A stretch of DNA of 6,412 nt from an uncultured Oxalobacteraceae bacterium (GCA_946479255.1 CAMLFK010000279.1:1-6412); one strand, 5' to 3'. Counted from the first letter of the stretch, positions 1-6,314 are shown. Made by a program: numbers and translations. Notes: generated by a model from the sequence alone, not told the origin.

Positions 1-174
1 ATCGACGTGATCGTCGGCAGCCGCAGCTGCGATATCCGCGACCTGATTGAAGACGAAGCCTTGCTGGCCTTGCCGCAGGTTCCGAAGCATGAGGTGTGTC
101 CGGATAATTCGCTGCAGGATGCCGGCAAGAGCGACAAGCCGTCGCCGTTCGCCGGTCTCAAGGGTTTGAAGTAG
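1..174 (+). CDS. yceD: YceD/DUF177 family protein, C-terminal part (5' end outside window)
   Basis: The first 57 codons in frame 1 run open to TAG at 172-174, so this is the 3' part of a gene that begins before the window. The visible protein has the typical C-terminus of the YceD (DUF177) family: an acidic DLIEDEALLALPQVPKHE stretch, a Cys-Pro (VCP) shortly after it, and a short PFAGLKGLK tail resembling the 'NPFAVLASLK' ending of E. coli YceD. In E. coli the family is described as affecting 23S rRNA accumulation, and its gene sits directly upstream of rpmF, as here. That placement is the strongest support for the call. The full length and N-terminal half cannot be judged. No terminator with a T-run follows it, so transcription may continue into rpmF. 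Confidence 0.85.
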   Translation: MDVIVGSRSCDIRDLIEDEALLALPQVPKHEVCPDNSLQDAGKSDKPSPFAGLKGLK

Positions 175-218
175 TACAAAACATGTAGGACGTAACAGAC
201 GTGTCAAACGCGTGCAGT

Positions 219-297
219 AGTCGAGTATGGCAAGTGGCAGTACCAGTAGGGCAGCGTCAAACATGTCGGCAGAGGTTTGCCGCAGGGATACTCGATT
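219..297 (+). other. Long-range inverted repeat between yceD and rpmF
   Basis: TCGAGTAT at 221-228 is exactly complementary to ATACTCGA at 288-295. Immediately inside it, GGCAA (229-233) can pair with TTGCC (277-281), leaving a one-sided 6-nt bulge at 282-287. Outside it, A219-T297 and G220-T296 (a G-U wobble) extend the stem. Together this makes about 15 pairs closing a roughly 43-nt interior. There is no T-run after it, so it is not an intrinsic terminator. It lies upstream of the candidate rpmF start, so it would be transcribed only on read-through from yceD. A function as an RNA element or DNA site is not established, and chance pairing in a 182-nt gap is possible. Confidence 0.35.
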
Positions 298-320
298 CGC
301 ATGTATTTGCCAGTCGAATG

Positions 321-329
321 TGTTAGAAT
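321..329 (+). promoter_or_regulatory. Candidate extended -10 promoter for rpmF
   Basis: The 9-mer TGTTAGAAT matches an extended -10 element (TG, one base, then TAGAAT, 5 of 6 to TATAAT). No good -35 hexamer lies 16-18 nt upstream; TTGCCA at 307-312 is too close. Extended -10 promoters often tolerate a poor -35. Transcription would start near 336, giving a leader of about 20 nt that contains the AGGAG ribosome site (347-351). This is a pattern match only. Confidence 0.45.
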
Positions 330-356
330 TTTAGAACTTATGTATTAGGAGTCATC

Positions 357-539
357 ATGGCAGTTCAGCAGAATAAGAAGTCCCCTTCCAAGCGCGGCAT
401 GCACCGTTCGCACGACTTCCTGGTCGCGCCACAACTGGGTATCGAGCCAAGCACCGGTGAAACGCACCTGCGTCACCACATCAGCCCGAACGGTTTCTAC
501 CGTGGCCGTAAGGTTCTCAAGACCAAGAACGACGAGTAA
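357..539 (+). CDS. rpmF: 50S ribosomal protein bL32
   Basis: This 60-residue basic protein is a component of the large ribosomal subunit. It opens with [20 protein letters not shown], which is the diagnostic bL32 N-terminus, and ends [15 protein letters not shown]. The length is close to the usual 55-60 residues. It contains no cysteine, so it is the non-zinc (C-minus) form rather than the four-Cys zinc-ribbon form. The start ATG has an AGGAG Shine-Dalgarno at 347-351 with 5 nt spacing. It lies between yceD and plsX, the conserved arrangement linking a ribosomal protein to lipid synthesis. Here an intrinsic terminator follows the stop codon within about 30 nt, so bulk rpmF transcripts probably end before plsX. 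Confidence 0.98.
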   Translation: MAVQQNKKSPSKRGMHRSHDFLVAPQLGIEPSTGETHLRHHISPNGFYRGRKVLKTKNDE

Positions 540-565
540 TCGACGTTTTACACTTGAGTAAAATG

Positions 566-610
566 AAGGCGGTGCAACGTATTTATTGTGCGTCGCGCCG
601 CTTTTTTTTT
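566..610 (+). terminator. Intrinsic terminator after rpmF
   Basis: The arms 569-580 (GCGGTGCAACGT) and 590-601 (GCGTCGCGCCGC) form a 12-position stem with one A-C mismatch and two G-U pairs around the 9-nt loop ATTTATTGT. Outer A-T and G-T pairs (566-568 with 602-604) extend it. Nine T residues (602-610) follow directly. Stem plus uninterrupted T9 is the classic rho-independent form on the + strand, and it is the strongest terminator in the window. The 135 nt after it (611-745) hold no gene I can support, only a small 6-bp hairpin (649-654 with 660-665). Confidence 0.9.
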
Positions 611-745
611 GTCACCGGCTGCTTCTCTCCTTGCACGCCCAAGCACCTCGTCATGAACGATGACGCAGGATACGGCTGGCGCTTGCCCGCCGCGCGATCG
701 CATTCTGCCGCGACGGCCCGTTGAGCCGCGGCACGCACCCATCAC

Positions 746-1807
746 ATGACAATTACAATTTCCATCGACTGTATGGGCGGAGACCATGGCCCCTCGGTCA
801 CTATCCCTGCAGCCATTTCCTTCGTCGACAGTGAACCCCTGGCCCATCTGGTGCTGGTCGGGCCGGAAGAGCTCCTTCGGGCGGAACTGAAGAAACACAA
901 GGCCGAACAGCATCCGCGCCTGTCCGTGGTCCACGCCTCCGAAGTGGTGGCCATGGACGACCCGATCGAAGTCGCCTTGCGCCGCAAGAAGGATTCCTCG
1001 ATGCGCGTGGCGATCGAAATGGTCAAGGAGGGCAAGGCCCAGGCTTGCGTGTCGGCCGGCAATACCGGCGCCCTGATGGCGGTCTCGCGCTACGTGCTCA
1101 AGACCATGGCCGGGGTCGACCGTCCGGCCATCTGCTCGATCCTGCCGAACCAGAACGGCGGCCCCACTTACATGCTCGACCTCGGCGCCAACGTCGATTG
1201 CGAACCGCATCACCTGCACCAGTTCGCGGTGATGGGCTCGGTCCTGGTGTCGGCCATGGAAGGCGTGGCCCGTCCCACCATCGGCCTGTTGAACGTCGGC
1301 ACCGAAGAGATCAAGGGCAATGAAGTGGTCAAGGCCACGGCCAAGCTGCTCGCCGCCGACCATGCGCGCGGCGCGCTCAATTTCTACGGCAACGTGGAAG
1401 GCAACGACATCTTCAAGGGGACCACCGATATCGTCGTCTGCGACGGCTTCGTCGGCAACGTGACCTTGAAAGCCGTCGAAGGCCTGGGCCGCTTCGTCAA
1501 GTCCGCCCTGACCACCGAGTTCAAGCGTACCCCGCTGACCATGCTGGCCGCCATGCTGGGGCGCGGCGCGCTCAAGAACTTCGGCACGGTGTTCAATCCC
1601 TCGCGCTACAACGGCGCCAGCCTGCTGGGTTTGCGCGGCCTGGTGTTCAAGAGCCACGGCGGGGCCGATTCGTATTCGTACGAGTGGGCGATCAAACGTT
1701 CGTTCGATGCGGCAAAATATAATCTGCAGGAGCAGTTGTCGACCATGATCGCCGACCTCATGCCCCGCACGCCTGACCCCGATGCGCCAGGCTCACCCAC
1801 CTTGTAG
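746..1807 (+). CDS. plsX: Phosphate acyltransferase PlsX
   Basis: PlsX converts long-chain acyl-ACP and inorganic phosphate to acyl-phosphate and free ACP. PlsY, not in this window, then uses acyl-phosphate to acylate glycerol-3-phosphate. The enzyme is a peripheral membrane protein; I see no transmembrane segment. Family motifs in order are D8-CMGGDHGP (8-16), SAGNTGAL (103-110), LDLGAN (144-149), [11 protein letters not shown] (182-192), [10 protein letters not shown] (213-222), VCDGFVGNV (231-239) and [10 protein letters not shown] (289-298). At 353 residues it matches the usual length of about 330-360. An in-frame TGA at 722-724 excludes a longer start, and the next ATG falls inside the conserved MGGDHG motif, so 746 is the only sensible start. 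It nevertheless lacks any recognisable Shine-Dalgarno. The stop codon overlaps the fabH ribosome site, indicating one transcript with fabH. Confidence 0.97.
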   Translation: MTITISIDCMGGDHGPSVTIPAAISFVDSEPLAHLVLVGPEELLRAELKKHKAEQHPRLSVVHASEVVAMDDPIEVALRRKKDSSMRVAIEMVKEGKAQACVSAGNTGALMAVSRYVLKTMAGVDRPAICSILPNQNGGPTYMLDLGANVDCEPHHLHQFAVMGSVLVSAMEGVARPTIGLLNVGTEEIKGNEVVKATAKLLAADHARGALNFYGNVEGNDIFKGTTDIVVCDGFVGNVTLKAVEGLGRFVKSALTTEFKRTPLTMLAAMLGRGALKNFGTVFNPSRYNGASLLGLRGLVFKSHGGADSYSYEWAIKRSFDAAKYNLQEQLSTMIADLMPRTPDPDAPGSPTL

Positions 1808-1816
1808 GACCTCCCA

Positions 1817-2803
1817 ATGACTGTGTACAGCAAAATCATCGGCACCGGCAGCTACCTGCCGCAGCAGCGCGTGAGCAATCACGATCTCGCCGCGCGGCTG
1901 GCCGCAAAAGGCATTGAAACCTCGGACGAATGGATCGTCTCGCGCAGCGGTATTTCCGCGCGCCACTATGCGGCGGAAGGCGAGCTGGCTTCCGATTTGG
2001 CGGTCGCGGCCGCCAAAAAGGCGCTTGAGATGGCCGACTTGCGCAGCGAACAGATCGACCTGATCATCGTGGCCAGCTCGACCCCGGACTTCCACGGCAG
2101 TTTCCCCAGCACCGCCTGCATCGTGCAGCGCAAGCTGGGCATCCACAATCATTGCGCGGCCTTCGATGTGCAGGCAGTGTGCAGCGGCTTCGTGTACGCC
2201 CTGTCGGTGGCCGATGCCTTCATCAAGGCTGGTGCCCACAAGCATGCGCTGGTGATCGGCGCCGAAGCGTTTTCGCGCATCCTCAATTTTGAAGACCGCA
2301 CCACCTGCGTGCTGTTCGGCGATGGCGCCGGCGCCGTGGTGCTGTCGGCCTCGAACGAGCCGGGCATCCTGGCCACCAAGCTGCATGCCGACGGCCGCCA
2401 CGCCGACGTGCTGTGCGGTCCCGGTTCCATGGCCGATGGCGCCATTGCCGGCAGTGCCTTCCTGTATATGGACGGCCCGGCGGTGTTCAAGCTGGCCGTT
2501 ACCGTGCTCGAACAGGTCGCCAACGAAGCCCTCGAGATGGCCGGCATGAGCGCCGCCCAGATCGACTGGCTGGTGCCGCACCAGGCCAATATCCGCATCA
2601 TGAACAGCACCGCCAAGAAGCTTGGCTTGCCGCCTGAAAAGATGGTGGTCACCGTCGACCAGCATGGCAATACCTCGGCGGCGTCGATTCCGCTGGCGCT
2701 CGATCAGGCCGTGCGCGACGGCCGCATCAAGAAGGGCGAGACCGTGATGATGGAAGGCGTGGGCGGCGGCTTTACCTGGGGCGCCGTGCTGGCGCGCATG
2801 TAA
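1817..2803 (+). CDS. fabH: 3-oxoacyl-ACP synthase III (KAS III, FabH)
   Basis: This enzyme starts each fatty-acid chain by condensing acetyl-CoA (or another short acyl-CoA) with malonyl-ACP to give acetoacetyl-ACP in the cytoplasm. The 328-residue thiolase-fold protein carries the complete KAS III triad: Cys122 in QAVCSGF, His255 in VPHQANIR and Asn285 in QHGNTSAAS. The C-terminal [12 protein letters not shown] loop is also typical of FabH. Residues 37-48 ([12 protein letters not shown]) match the conserved 'DEWI..RTGI' segment, with Ser in place of the common Thr. The start ATG is 9 nt after the plsX stop and uses AGGA at 1806-1809, which overlaps that stop codon, so translational coupling with plsX is likely. 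Acyl-CoA chain-length preference cannot be read from the sequence with confidence. Confidence 0.97.
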   Translation: MTVYSKIIGTGSYLPQQRVSNHDLAARLAAKGIETSDEWIVSRSGISARHYAAEGELASDLAVAAAKKALEMADLRSEQIDLIIVASSTPDFHGSFPSTACIVQRKLGIHNHCAAFDVQAVCSGFVYALSVADAFIKAGAHKHALVIGAEAFSRILNFEDRTTCVLFGDGAGAVVLSASNEPGILATKLHADGRHADVLCGPGSMADGAIAGSAFLYMDGPAVFKLAVTVLEQVANEALEMAGMSAAQIDWLVPHQANIRIMNSTAKKLGLPPEKMVVTVDQHGNTSAASIPLALDQAVRDGRIKKGETVMMEGVGGGFTWGAVLARM

Positions 2804-2816
2804 GCGCGCACGCCGG

Positions 2817-2832
2817 GCGGCCTGTGGGCCGC
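2817..2832 (+). other. Small GC hairpin between fabH and fabD
   Basis: GCGGCC (2817-2822) and GGCCGC (2827-2832) form a perfect 6-bp all-GC stem with a TGTG loop. No T-run follows; the next bases are TTCACTGATTAAAGGAG, leading into the fabD ribosome site. It is therefore more likely a minor mRNA structure or processing/stability element than a terminator. Such short GC stems are common in GC-rich DNA. Confidence 0.3.
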
Positions 2833-2861
2833 TTCACTGATTAAAGGAGTAAAAAAACTTC

Positions 2862-3806
2862 ATGGCAAATTTTGCATTCGTATTTCCAGGCCAGGGCGCG
2901 CAAGCCATCGGCATGTTGAACGGCTTCGCCGGCAATCCCGTGGTCGAGCAGACCATCGCCGAAGCCAATGAGGCGCTCGGCTTCGACCTGGGCCGCCTGA
3001 TCGCCGACGGCCCCAAGGAAGAGCAGGACCTGACCACCAACACCCAGCCTATCATGCTGACCGCCTCGGTGGCGGTGTACCGCGCCTGGATCGCCGCCGG
3101 CGGCCCGGCCCCGCGCCTGGTGGCCGGCCATAGCGTGGGCGAATACGCCGCGCTGGTGGCGGCCGGCGTGATCGCCTTCAAGGATGCGGTGCCGCTGGTG
3201 CGCTTCCGCGCCCAGGCCATGCAGGAAGCGGTGCCGGTCGGGCAGGGCGGCATGGCCGTCGTGCTGGGCCTGCAGGCCGACGAGGTGCGTGCCGTGTGCC
3301 TTGAGGCCGCGGCCGAGACATCCAGCGTGGTGGAAGCCGTCAACTTCAACGAGCCGACCCAGATCGTGATCGCCGGCTACAACGCCGCTGTCGAGCGCGC
3401 CTGCGAACTGGCCAAGGCCAAGGGCGCCAAGCGCGCCATGAAACTGGCGGTCTCGGCGCCGTTCCACTCTTCGCTGCTGCAGAACGCTTCCGATCGCCTG
3501 CGCGAATACATGCAGGGCATCAGCTTCTCGGCGCCACAGATTGCCTTGATCAACAACGTCGACGTGGCTATTCTGAATGACCCGGCGGCGATCAAGGATG
3601 CATTGGTGCGCCAGGCGGCCGGGCCGGTGCGCTGGGTTGAAACCATGCAGCAATTCGCCGCCGACGGCATCACCCAGATCATCGAATGTGCGCCAAGCAA
3701 GGTACTGATCGGCATGGCCAAGCGCATCGATGCGCGCCTGGCCGGCGAATCGCTGGGCGACCAGGCCGCCCTCGAGCGCGTATTGAGCGCGATCAACCAG
3801 GCCTGA
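2862..3806 (+). CDS. fabD: Malonyl-CoA:ACP transacylase (FabD)
   Basis: FabD transfers malonate from CoA to the phosphopantetheine of AcpP, supplying the two-carbon donor for FabH and FabF. The 314-residue protein has the family features in order: FPGQGAQ (8-14, oxyanion-hole Gln11), the nucleophile elbow GHSVGEY with Ser91, Arg116 in RFRAQAM (the malonate-binding Arg of the family), and catalytic His202 in SAPFHSSL. Its length is near E. coli FabD (309). One oddity is at 275-280, where the usual C-terminal GPGK loop reads ECAPSK, with both glycines replaced by Ala277 and Ser279. The ATG is preceded by a strong AAAGGAG (2843-2849), but the spacing of 12 nt is longer than usual. No better start exists nearby, and the conserved FAFVFPGQG begins at residue 4. 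Confidence 0.97.
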   Translation: MANFAFVFPGQGAQAIGMLNGFAGNPVVEQTIAEANEALGFDLGRLIADGPKEEQDLTTNTQPIMLTASVAVYRAWIAAGGPAPRLVAGHSVGEYAALVAAGVIAFKDAVPLVRFRAQAMQEAVPVGQGGMAVVLGLQADEVRAVCLEAAAETSSVVEAVNFNEPTQIVIAGYNAAVERACELAKAKGAKRAMKLAVSAPFHSSLLQNASDRLREYMQGISFSAPQIALINNVDVAILNDPAAIKDALVRQAAGPVRWVETMQQFAADGITQIIECAPSKVLIGMAKRIDARLAGESLGDQAALERVLSAINQA

Positions 3807-3815
3807 GCCGCTTGC

Positions 3816-3887
3816 GGCAGTATCGGCGACGGCCGCAGGCCGCGCCGGGCTGGCGGTATCGGCGCCGGCCGCAGGCTGCGCCAGGCT
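3816..3887 (+). repeat. Two-copy 36-bp tandem repeat between fabD and fabG
   Basis: Copy 1 (3816-3851) and copy 2 (3852-3887) are directly adjacent, 36 bp each, and match at 32 of 36 positions. The differences fall at unit positions 4, 14, 26 and 32. Both share TATCGGCG and CGGCCGCAGGC cores and are very GC-rich. Local pairings are possible, for example GCCGC/GCGGC at 3807-3818, TGCGGC (3813-3818) with GCCGCA (3832-3837), and GGCGC (3861-3865) with GCGCC (3878-3882). The block fills most of the 105-nt fabD-fabG gap. It ends 15 nt before the fabG AAGGA site. Any role, such as RNA stability or a dispersed repeat family, is unknown. Confidence 0.85.
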
Positions 3888-3911
3888 TTTACTCACGACC
3901 ATAAGGACATC

Positions 3912-4649
3912 ATGAATCTCGAAAATCAAGTCGCCCTCGTCACCGGCGCATCGCGCGGTATCGGCAAGGCCATCGCGCTGGAACTGGCGCGCCAGGGTGC
4001 CAAGGTGGTCGGCACCGCCACCACCGAAGCGGGCGCGGCGGCCATTTCCGATTACCTGGCCGAATTCGGCGGCCAGGGCGTCGTACTCAACGTCACCGAC
4101 GCCGGCAACTGCGGCGCCGTGGTCGATGATGTGCAGAAGCGCTTCGGCAGCCTGTCTATCCTGGTCAACAATGCCGGCATCACCCAGGACCAGCTGGCCA
4201 TGCGCATGAAAGACGAGGAGTGGGACAATGTGATCGCCACCAATCTGACCGCGGTCGGGCGCCTGTCGCGCGCCGTGCTGCGCGGCATGATGAAGGCGCG
4301 CCATGGCCGCATCATCAACATCACTTCGGTGGTGGGCGAGGCCGGCAATCCGGGCCAGATGAATTACGCGGCGGCCAAGGCCGGCGTGGCCGGCATGAGC
4401 CGCGCACTGGCGCGCGAGATCGGCAGCCGCAACATTACCGTCAATTGCGTGGCGCCGGGCTTCATCGACACCGACATGACCAAGGCGCTGCCGGCCGAGC
4501 AGCACGCCGCCCTGATGACCCAGATTCCGCTGGGCCGCCTGGGTGCGCCGGAAGACATCGCCCACGCCGTGGCGTTTCTTGCCGGGCCGCAAGCGAACTA
4601 TATTACCGGAACTACCGTGCACGTGAACGGCGGCATGCACATGAGTTAA
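3912..4649 (+). CDS. fabG: 3-oxoacyl-ACP reductase (FabG)
   Basis: This short-chain dehydrogenase/reductase performs the NADPH-dependent reduction of 3-ketoacyl-ACP to 3-hydroxyacyl-ACP, the first reductive step of each elongation cycle. The 245 residues match the normal length (E. coli 244). The cofactor motif TGASRGIG is at 11-18 and the NNAG motif at 86-89. The catalytic tetrad is complete: Asn111, Ser139, Tyr152 and Lys156 (the last two in NYAAAKAG). The APGFIDTDM loop (181-189) and the C-terminal VNGGMHMS are characteristic of FabG. Gly116 occurs where E. coli FabG has Phe (VGRLSRAV versus VFRLSKAV), in the helix near the tetramer interface. The ATG has AAGGA at 3903-3907 with 4 nt spacing. 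Read-through from fabD is likely, since no terminator with a T-run lies between them. Confidence 0.97.
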   Translation: MNLENQVALVTGASRGIGKAIALELARQGAKVVGTATTEAGAAAISDYLAEFGGQGVVLNVTDAGNCGAVVDDVQKRFGSLSILVNNAGITQDQLAMRMKDEEWDNVIATNLTAVGRLSRAVLRGMMKARHGRIINITSVVGEAGNPGQMNYAAAKAGVAGMSRALAREIGSRNITVNCVAPGFIDTDMTKALPAEQHAALMTQIPLGRLGAPEDIAHAVAFLAGPQANYITGTTVHVNGGMHMS

Positions 4650-4656
4650 GCTGAGC

Positions 4657-4689
4657 AGATAAAAAGAGCTTGAAAATCGGCTTTTATCT
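4657..4689 (+). other. AT-rich hairpin after fabG
   Basis: AGATAAAA (4657-4664) is a perfect complement of TTTTATCT (4682-4689), with a 17-nt interior in which AGC (4667-4669) and GCT (4680-4682) can pair as an alternative. It begins 7 nt after the fabG stop. The stem is weak and no T-run follows (CTCATCAG), so it is at most a poor terminator. It may act with the next inverted repeat to reduce fabG read-through or protect the 3' end. Confidence 0.35.
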
Positions 4690-4705
4690 CATCAGTTAGC
4701 AGCAC

Positions 4706-4744
4706 TTTCAGTGGAATTTGCGTCAAACACTGAAATTCGTTTTT
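4706..4744 (+). terminator. Inverted repeat plus T-rich tract upstream of the acpP promoter (terminator or operator)
   Basis: TTTCAGTG (4706-4713) and CACTGAAA (4728-4735) are perfect 8-bp inverted arms separated by 14 nt. They are followed by TTCGTTTTT (4736-4744). As RNA this resembles a modest intrinsic terminator for the fabG transcript, although the stem is only half GC and the loop is long. As DNA, the repeat ends 25 bp before the acpP -10 hexamer, a position where a regulator could bind. I cannot match it to a known lipid-regulator operator. The two readings are not exclusive; terminator is chosen because of the T-tract. Confidence 0.4.
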
Positions 4745-4757
4745 CACCGCGCAAACC

Positions 4758-4766
4758 TGATAAAAT
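4758..4766 (+). promoter_or_regulatory. Candidate extended -10 promoter for acpP
   Basis: TGATAAAAT combines the TG extension with TAAAAT (5 of 6 to TATAAT). Upstream, no clear -35 sits at 16-18 nt; TTTTCA (4741-4746) is only 14 nt away. A start near 4773 would give a leader of roughly 32 nt ending in the TGGAG ribosome site (4793-4797). An own promoter for acpP fits the need for far more ACP than enzymes. It is the best promoter-like match in the window and shares the extended -10 form with the rpmF candidate. Confidence 0.6.
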
Positions 4767-4804
4767 GCGCGCACTTTCCGTAACACACACAATGGAGCCA
4801 TAAC

Positions 4805-5044
4805 ATGTCGGATATCGAACAACGCGTTAAAAAAATCGTCGCTGAGCAACTGGGCGTTGCCGAAGCAGACATCAAAATCGATTCCTCGTTCGTTGACGAC
4901 CTCGGCGCTGACTCGCTGGACACCGTGGAACTGGTGATGGCCCTGGAAGACGAATTCGAAATGGAAATCCCGGACGAGCAGGCCGAGAAGATCACGACCG
5001 TTCGCCAGGCTATCGAGTACGCACAGGCTCACGTCAAGGCCTAA
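4805..5044 (+). CDS. acpP: Acyl carrier protein
   Basis: This small acidic cytoplasmic protein carries growing acyl chains on a 4'-phosphopantetheine attached to Ser37 (counting Met1) in the canonical [14 protein letters not shown] segment (31-44). It is the partner of every other enzyme in the cluster. At 79 residues it is the usual size. Recognition helix II (about 37-52) is rich in Asp/Glu, as required for docking on the basic patches of FabD, FabH, FabG and FabF. The C-terminal [13 protein letters not shown] matches family helix IV. The start uses GGAG (4794-4797) with 7 nt spacing. The codons include more AAA, GTT, GCT and GAA than the neighbouring enzyme genes, as is usual for very highly expressed proteins. 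It lies 25 nt before fabF and behind its own promoter candidate. Confidence 0.99.
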   Translation: MSDIEQRVKKIVAEQLGVAEADIKIDSSFVDDLGADSLDTVELVMALEDEFEMEIPDEQAEKITTVRQAIEYAQAHVKA

Positions 5045-5046
5045 GC

Positions 5047-5063
5047 TTTCAGGATTTCAGGAG
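5047..5063 (+). promoter_or_regulatory. Duplicated TTTCAGGA block with the fabF ribosome-binding site
   Basis: TTTCAGGA occurs twice in direct tandem at 5047-5054 and 5055-5062. The second copy plus G5063 forms AGGAG (5059-5063), 6 nt before the TTG at 5070, which is ideal spacing and decides that start. The first AGGA is 15 nt from the start, too far for normal use. The block occupies most of the 25-nt acpP-fabF gap. Confidence 0.7.
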
Positions 5064-5069
5064 AAGCGC

Positions 5070-6314
5070 TTGAGTTCACGCAACCGTCGTGTCGTAGTGA
5101 CCGGCCTGGGTTGCATCTCTCCGATCGGCAACACCATTGCCGAGACGTGGGAGGCAGCACTGGCGGGCAAGTCGGGCATTGCCAACATCACCAAGTTCGA
5201 CGCAACGCCATTCTCGACCCGCTTCGCGGGCGAGGTGAAGAACTTTAACGTCGAGGATTACCTGCCGGGCAAGGAAGGCCGTCATATGGATACGTTCATC
5301 CATTTCGGCATGGCCGCCGGCATCCAGGCGTTACAGGATTCGGGCATTGTCGTCACCGACGACAATCGCGATCGTATCGGCGTGCTCGTGGGTTCCGGCA
5401 TCGGCGGTCTGCCGATGATCGAAGACACGAAGGCGGAGTACGACAGTCGCGGCCCGCGCCGCATCTCGCCGTTCTTCGTCCCGGCGTCGATCATCAACAT
5501 GATCTCGGGCGACCTGTCGATCAAGTTCGGCCTGCGTGGTCCGAACCTGGCCATCGTGACCGCCTGCACGACCGGCCTGCACTGCATCGGCCAGGCCGCG
5601 CGCCTGATCGAATACGGCGACGCCGACGTGATGATCGCCGGCGGTGCCGAATCGACCATTTCGCCGCTGGGCCTGGGCGGTTTCGCCTCGGCGCGCGCGC
5701 TGTCTTCGCGCAACGACGATCCGGCCACGGCATCGCGTCCCTGGGACGCGGACCGCGACGGCTTCGTGCTGGGCGAGGGTGCCGGCGTGATGGTGCTCGA
5801 AGAGTATGAGCACGCCAAGGCGCGCGGCGCCACCATCTACGCCGAGCTGCTGGGCTTCGGCATGAGCGCCGACGCCTATCACATGACCTCGCCGGTGGAA
5901 GACGGCAGCGGCGCCAGCCGCTGCATGGTGTCCGCCATGAGCAATGCCGGCGTCAATGCCGACCAGGTCAACTACGTCAACGCGCACGGCACCTCGACGC
6001 CGCTGGGCGACCTGGCGGAAGTGCAGGGCATCAAGAACACCTTCGGTGACCATGCCAAAAAGCTGGTGGTTAACTCCACCAAGTCGATGACCGGCCACCT
6101 GCTGGGTGGCGCCGGCGGCCTGGAAGCGGTGTTCACGGTGCTGGCGATGCATCACCAGATCTCGCCGCCGACCATCAACATCTTTAACCAGGATCCTGCC
6201 TGCGACCTGGACTTCTGCGCCAACACCGCGCGCGAAATGAAGATCGACGTTGCCGTCAAAAACTCGTTCGGCTTCGGCGGCACCAACGGCACCCTGGTGT
6301 TCGGCAAGGCCTAA
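5070..6314 (+). CDS. fabF: 3-oxoacyl-ACP synthase II (KAS II, FabF)
   Basis: FabF carries out the decarboxylating condensation of acyl-ACP with malonyl-ACP in chain elongation and is usually the KAS that extends C16:1 to C18:1. The 414-residue protein is close to E. coli FabF (413). The Cys-His-His set is complete: Cys166 in TACTTG, His306 in NAHGTST and His343 in [10 protein letters not shown], with the conserved Lys338 in NSTKSM. The gating-loop motif GFGGTNG is at 401-407. Within TACTTG, Thr168 replaces the Ser of the more common TACTSG. The start is a TTG with an AGGAG site at 5059-5063. The conserved RRVVVTGLG begins at residue 6, so a downstream start would remove the first beta strand. 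It follows acpP by 25 nt and is probably co-transcribed. A hairpin terminator follows. Confidence 0.97.
   Translation: MSSRNRRVVVTGLGCISPIGNTIAETWEAALAGKSGIANITKFDATPFSTRFAGEVKNFNVEDYLPGKEGRHMDTFIHFGMAAGIQALQDSGIVVTDDNRDRIGVLVGSGIGGLPMIEDTKAEYDSRGPRRISPFFVPASIINMISGDLSIKFGLRGPNLAIVTACTTGLHCIGQAARLIEYGDADVMIAGGAESTISPLGLGGFASARALSSRNDDPATASRPWDADRDGFVLGEGAGVMVLEEYEHAKARGATIYAELLGFGMSADAYHMTSPVEDGSGASRCMVSAMSNAGVNADQVNYVNAHGTSTPLGDLAEVQGIKNTFGDHAKKLVVNSTKSMTGHLLGGAGGLEAVFTVLAMHHQISPPTINIFNQDPACDLDFCANTAREMKIDVAVKNSFGFGGTNGTLVFGKA

Noticed and set aside
179..266. AAACATGT found twice (179-186 and 259-266) as a possible spaced binding site
   Set aside because: It is only 8 bp with an 80-bp spacing and includes a common palindrome, so it is compatible with chance.
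631..673. TTGCAC (631-636) as a -35 for a plsX promoter
   Set aside because: No -10-like hexamer lies at 16-18 nt downstream (the sequence there is TGAACG or similar), so a sigma70-type promoter is not supported.
548..1657. Open antisense frame of 369 codons opposite plsX
   Set aside because: It shadows plsX and runs through the rpmF terminator hairpin. Its composition is low-complexity and mirror-like, with no family match that I recognise.
1793..2665. Open antisense frame of 290 codons opposite fabH
   Set aside because: It is a shadow of fabH with the same His/Gly/Ala/Gln-rich mirror composition.
3686..3904. Small + strand ORF of 72 codons from the end of fabD through the tandem repeat
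   Set aside because: It overlaps fabD out of frame, and its second half only translates the 36-bp DNA repeat (RRRPQAAPG repeated). There is no ribosome site at its start.
2841..4640. Open antisense frame of 599 codons across fabD and fabG on the - strand
   Set aside because: It is a codon-mirror frame of two well-supported genes in GC-rich DNA. It is rich in His, Gly, Ala, Gln and Arg, crosses the 36-bp tandem repeat, and shows no recognisable domain.
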